13,844 nucleotides of DNA from positions 1 through 13,844 of the forward strand of contig USLE01000008.1 of the NCBI GenBank assembly GCA_900555465.1, in the 5' to 3' direction. This document shows positions 12,368-13,844 of this stretch, piece after piece (within the stretch, counting starts at the first letter, position 1; every line of letters starts with the position of its first letter). A program made the translations under genes and the position numbers. The notes below the pieces were generated by a model, which had not been told where the DNA came from, did not search any database, and saw only the letters and a list, made by a program, of their open reading frames with translations. The stretch comes from an uncultured Butyricicoccus sp. Lineage in GTDB: Bacteria > Bacillota > Clostridia > Oscillospirales > Butyricicoccaceae.

Positions 12368-12410
12368 GCCGCAAAAAAAACTTTACATGGCTTTGCGGCT
12401 GTGGTATCCT
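12368..12410 (+). promoter_or_regulatory. Promoter of rnj, bracketed by an inverted repeat
   Basis: TTTACA at 12382-12387 and TATCCT at 12405-12410 with 17 bases between. A perfect 8-bp inverted repeat, GCCGCAAA (12368-12375) and TTTGCGGC (12392-12399), encloses the -35. The leader that follows, to 12615, is about 200 bases. It has a small ATACG/CGTAT hairpin with a T-run near 12450 and a GCGGG/CCCGC hairpin near 12550. Confidence 0.6.
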
Positions 12411-12615
12411 AATAATAAGTGCTTGCAGGCCGCGTGGGGATACGCCGCGTATTTTTCGCAGCGAAACCGGACTGCACGGCAGCGTATCAATTACTGTAAA
12501 TAAAGGCGGACGAACGGGATGGCAGGTCTGTCTTTGTAGAGAAAGCGGGCTGGAACCCGCGTCACCGAATTGGAATAAAAATAAACGACGAATAAAGGAA
12601 AGTGATAAAGCAATC

Positions 12616-13844
12616 ATGAAAGAAAAACTGAAGATTATACCGCTTGGCGGCCTCAATGAGATCGGCAAGAACATGACCGTGATCGAGTACGGCAACGACA
12701 TTCTGGTCATTGACTGCGGCGTAGCCTTCCCGGATGACGACATGCTGGGCGTTGACCTGGTCATCCCGGACACGACCTACCTCAAGCGCAACCTGAAAAA
12801 GCTGCGCGGCTATGTGATCACGCACGGCCATGAGGATCACATCGGTGCGATCCCGTATGTGCTGCGCGAGTGCAACGCGCCGGTCTACGCCACGCGCCTG
12901 ACCTGCGGCATCATCGAGACCAAGCTCTCCGAGCATAAGATGCCCCAGAAGGTCAAGCTCAATCACGTGCGCGCGGGCGATACGATCAAGCTGGGCTGCT
13001 TCAAGGTCGAGTTTATCCACACCAACCACTCGATCGCGGACTCGGTGGCGCTCGCCATCACCACGCCGCTCGGCACGATCCTGCACACGGGCGACTTCAA
13101 GATCGACCTGACGCCGGTTTCGGGCGAGATGATCGATCTGGTGCGCATCGGCGAGCTGGGCAAGAAGGGCATCCTCGCGCTGATGAGCGACTCGACCAAC
13201 GTCGAGCGCCCGGGCTATACGCCGAGCGAAAAGATCGTGGGCAAGTCGCTGGAGAAATTCATCATGGAGAGCGACCAGCGCATCATCATCGCGACCTTTG
13301 CGTCCAACGTATCGCGTTTGCAGCAGATCCTGGATATCGCGGCCAAGGCGGGGCGCAAGGTGGCGGTCTGCGGCCGCAGCATGGAGAAAATCTCCAAGGT
13401 CGCGGGCGAGCTGGGCTACCTGCACGATCGCGGCAAGGTGATGATCGACATCTCCGAGATCAAGCGCTACGCGCGCAGCCAGCTGATCATCGTGTCCACC
13501 GGCTCACAGGGCGAGACCATGTCCGCTCTGTACCGCATGGCGTACGGCAGCCACAAACAGGTGGAGGTCAGCGCCGGCGACCGTATTCTGATCGCGGCTT
13601 CTGCCATCCCGGGCAACGAGAAGTCGGTCAACAATATGGTAAACGAGCTGTACAAGCAGGGCGCAGAGGTGATTTACGACCGCTCGGCGGCGATCCATGT
13701 ATCCGGCCACGCCTGCCAGGAGGATCTCAAGCTCATGCTGGGCCTGTGCAAGCCGAAGTACTTTATCCCCGTACACGGCGAGTACCGCATGCTGATGCGG
13801 CACGCTGCGCTGGCGCGCGAGATGGGCGTGAACCCCAAGAATTT
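12616..13844 (+). CDS. rnj: Ribonuclease J (3' end outside the window)
   Basis: The first 409 residues of a protein that is normally about 555 long; the C-terminal dimer domain lies beyond the right edge. RNase J is a zinc-dependent endonuclease and 5'-3' exonuclease that matures and degrades RNA in Firmicutes. Visible features: the N terminus IIPLGGLNEIGKNM, the metal site THGHEDHIGAIP (69-80), FIHTNHSIADS (134-142), ILHTGDFKID (155-164), SDSTNVERPGYT (191-202), the beta-CASP segment VSTGSQGE (293-300), RSAAIHVSGHA (356-366) and PVHGEYRML (385-393). All catalytic residues in view are intact. ATG 12616 gives the family start; the AAAGGAAAG site is slightly distant (about 13 bases). The frame stays open to the end of the window. 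Whether it is the J1 or J2 type cannot be told from this part. Confidence 0.96.
   Translation, partial: MKEKLKIIPLGGLNEIGKNMTVIEYGNDILVIDCGVAFPDDDMLGVDLVIPDTTYLKRNLKKLRGYVITHGHEDHIGAIPYVLRECNAPVYATRLTCGIIETKLSEHKMPQKVKLNHVRAGDTIKLGCFKVEFIHTNHSIADSVALAITTPLGTILHTGDFKIDLTPVSGEMIDLVRIGELGKKGILALMSDSTNVERPGYTPSEKIVGKSLEKFIMESDQRIIIATFASNVSRLQQILDIAAKAGRKVAVCGRSMEKISKVAGELGYLHDRGKVMIDISEIKRYARSQLIIVSTGSQGETMSALYRMAYGSHKQVEVSAGDRILIAASAIPGNEKSVNNMVNELYKQGAEVIYDRSAAIHVSGHACQEDLKLMLGLCKPKYFIPVHGEYRMLMRHAALAREMGVNPKN

Noticed and set aside
12545..12570. T-box leader (GGGCTGGAACCCGCG resembles the T-box GGTGGAACCGCG)
   Set aside because: It is a simple GCGGG/CCCGC hairpin; no specifier stem is seen and the downstream gene is RNase J, not an aminoacyl-tRNA synthetase or amino-acid gene.

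Overview
The window reads as chromosome of a GC-rich Clostridia bacterium. An Oscillospiraceae or Butyricicoccaceae-like gut anaerobe is my inference. The support is strong AGGAGG-type ribosome sites, TTGACA/TATAAT promoters, compact hairpins with T-runs, and Firmicutes families: DUF4317, LytTR plus DUF3021, a NiaR-type 3H repressor, a cytidylate-kinase-like protein, a 3D-domain protein and RNase J. No rRNA, tRNA, CRISPR array, insertion sequence or phage gene is visible. I see 15 protein genes, one of them (RNase J) cut by the right edge.

Layout: 1-800 holds a GNAT acetyltransferase and a small 80-residue protein. 801-2057 is DUF4317, ending in a bidirectional terminator shared with a leftward LytTR/DUF3021 regulator pair (2123-2982). 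That pair has a good candidate LytTR operator: two 9-bp repeats with a 12-bp gap upstream of a sigma-A promoter. Leftward HIT hydrolase and FkbM methyltransferase genes follow (3139-4702). Divergent from FkbM is a two-gene unit, 4880-6336. It encodes a repeat-containing protein with a Gly-Ser / Ser-Tyr-x-Thr tail, overlapping by one base with a glycosyltransferase-like protein. murC, a cytidylate-kinase-like gene, a lipoprotein and a small zincin follow rightward to 10040. The leftward NiaR-like repressor and 3D-domain protein, then rightward rnj, complete the window.

Two regions stand out. The first is the gene-free stretch 10041-10637 between convergent genes. It contains an array of 10-bp units with a CGTNGCA core in strict 10-bp phase, arranged as forward and inverted blocks, one nested inside the other. 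The outer arms match over 29 of 30 bases, and each inverted block is followed by a T-run and a TATACCGT block. I know of no named element like it. The second is the divergent locus 3632-6336 (FkbM methyltransferase / repeat protein / glycosyltransferase-like protein), which looks like a small modification system acting on a low-complexity Ser/Thr/Tyr protein. The 11949-12615 intergenic region also carries two perfect 12-bp palindromes and a long three-tier stem-loop without an assigned role.

Most other genes look like ordinary housekeeping loci, each with its own promoter and terminator: cell-wall synthesis (murC), RNA processing (rnj), niacin control, and an extracytoplasmic cell-wall enzyme. 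All family calls come from reading the translated sequence; no database search was run.
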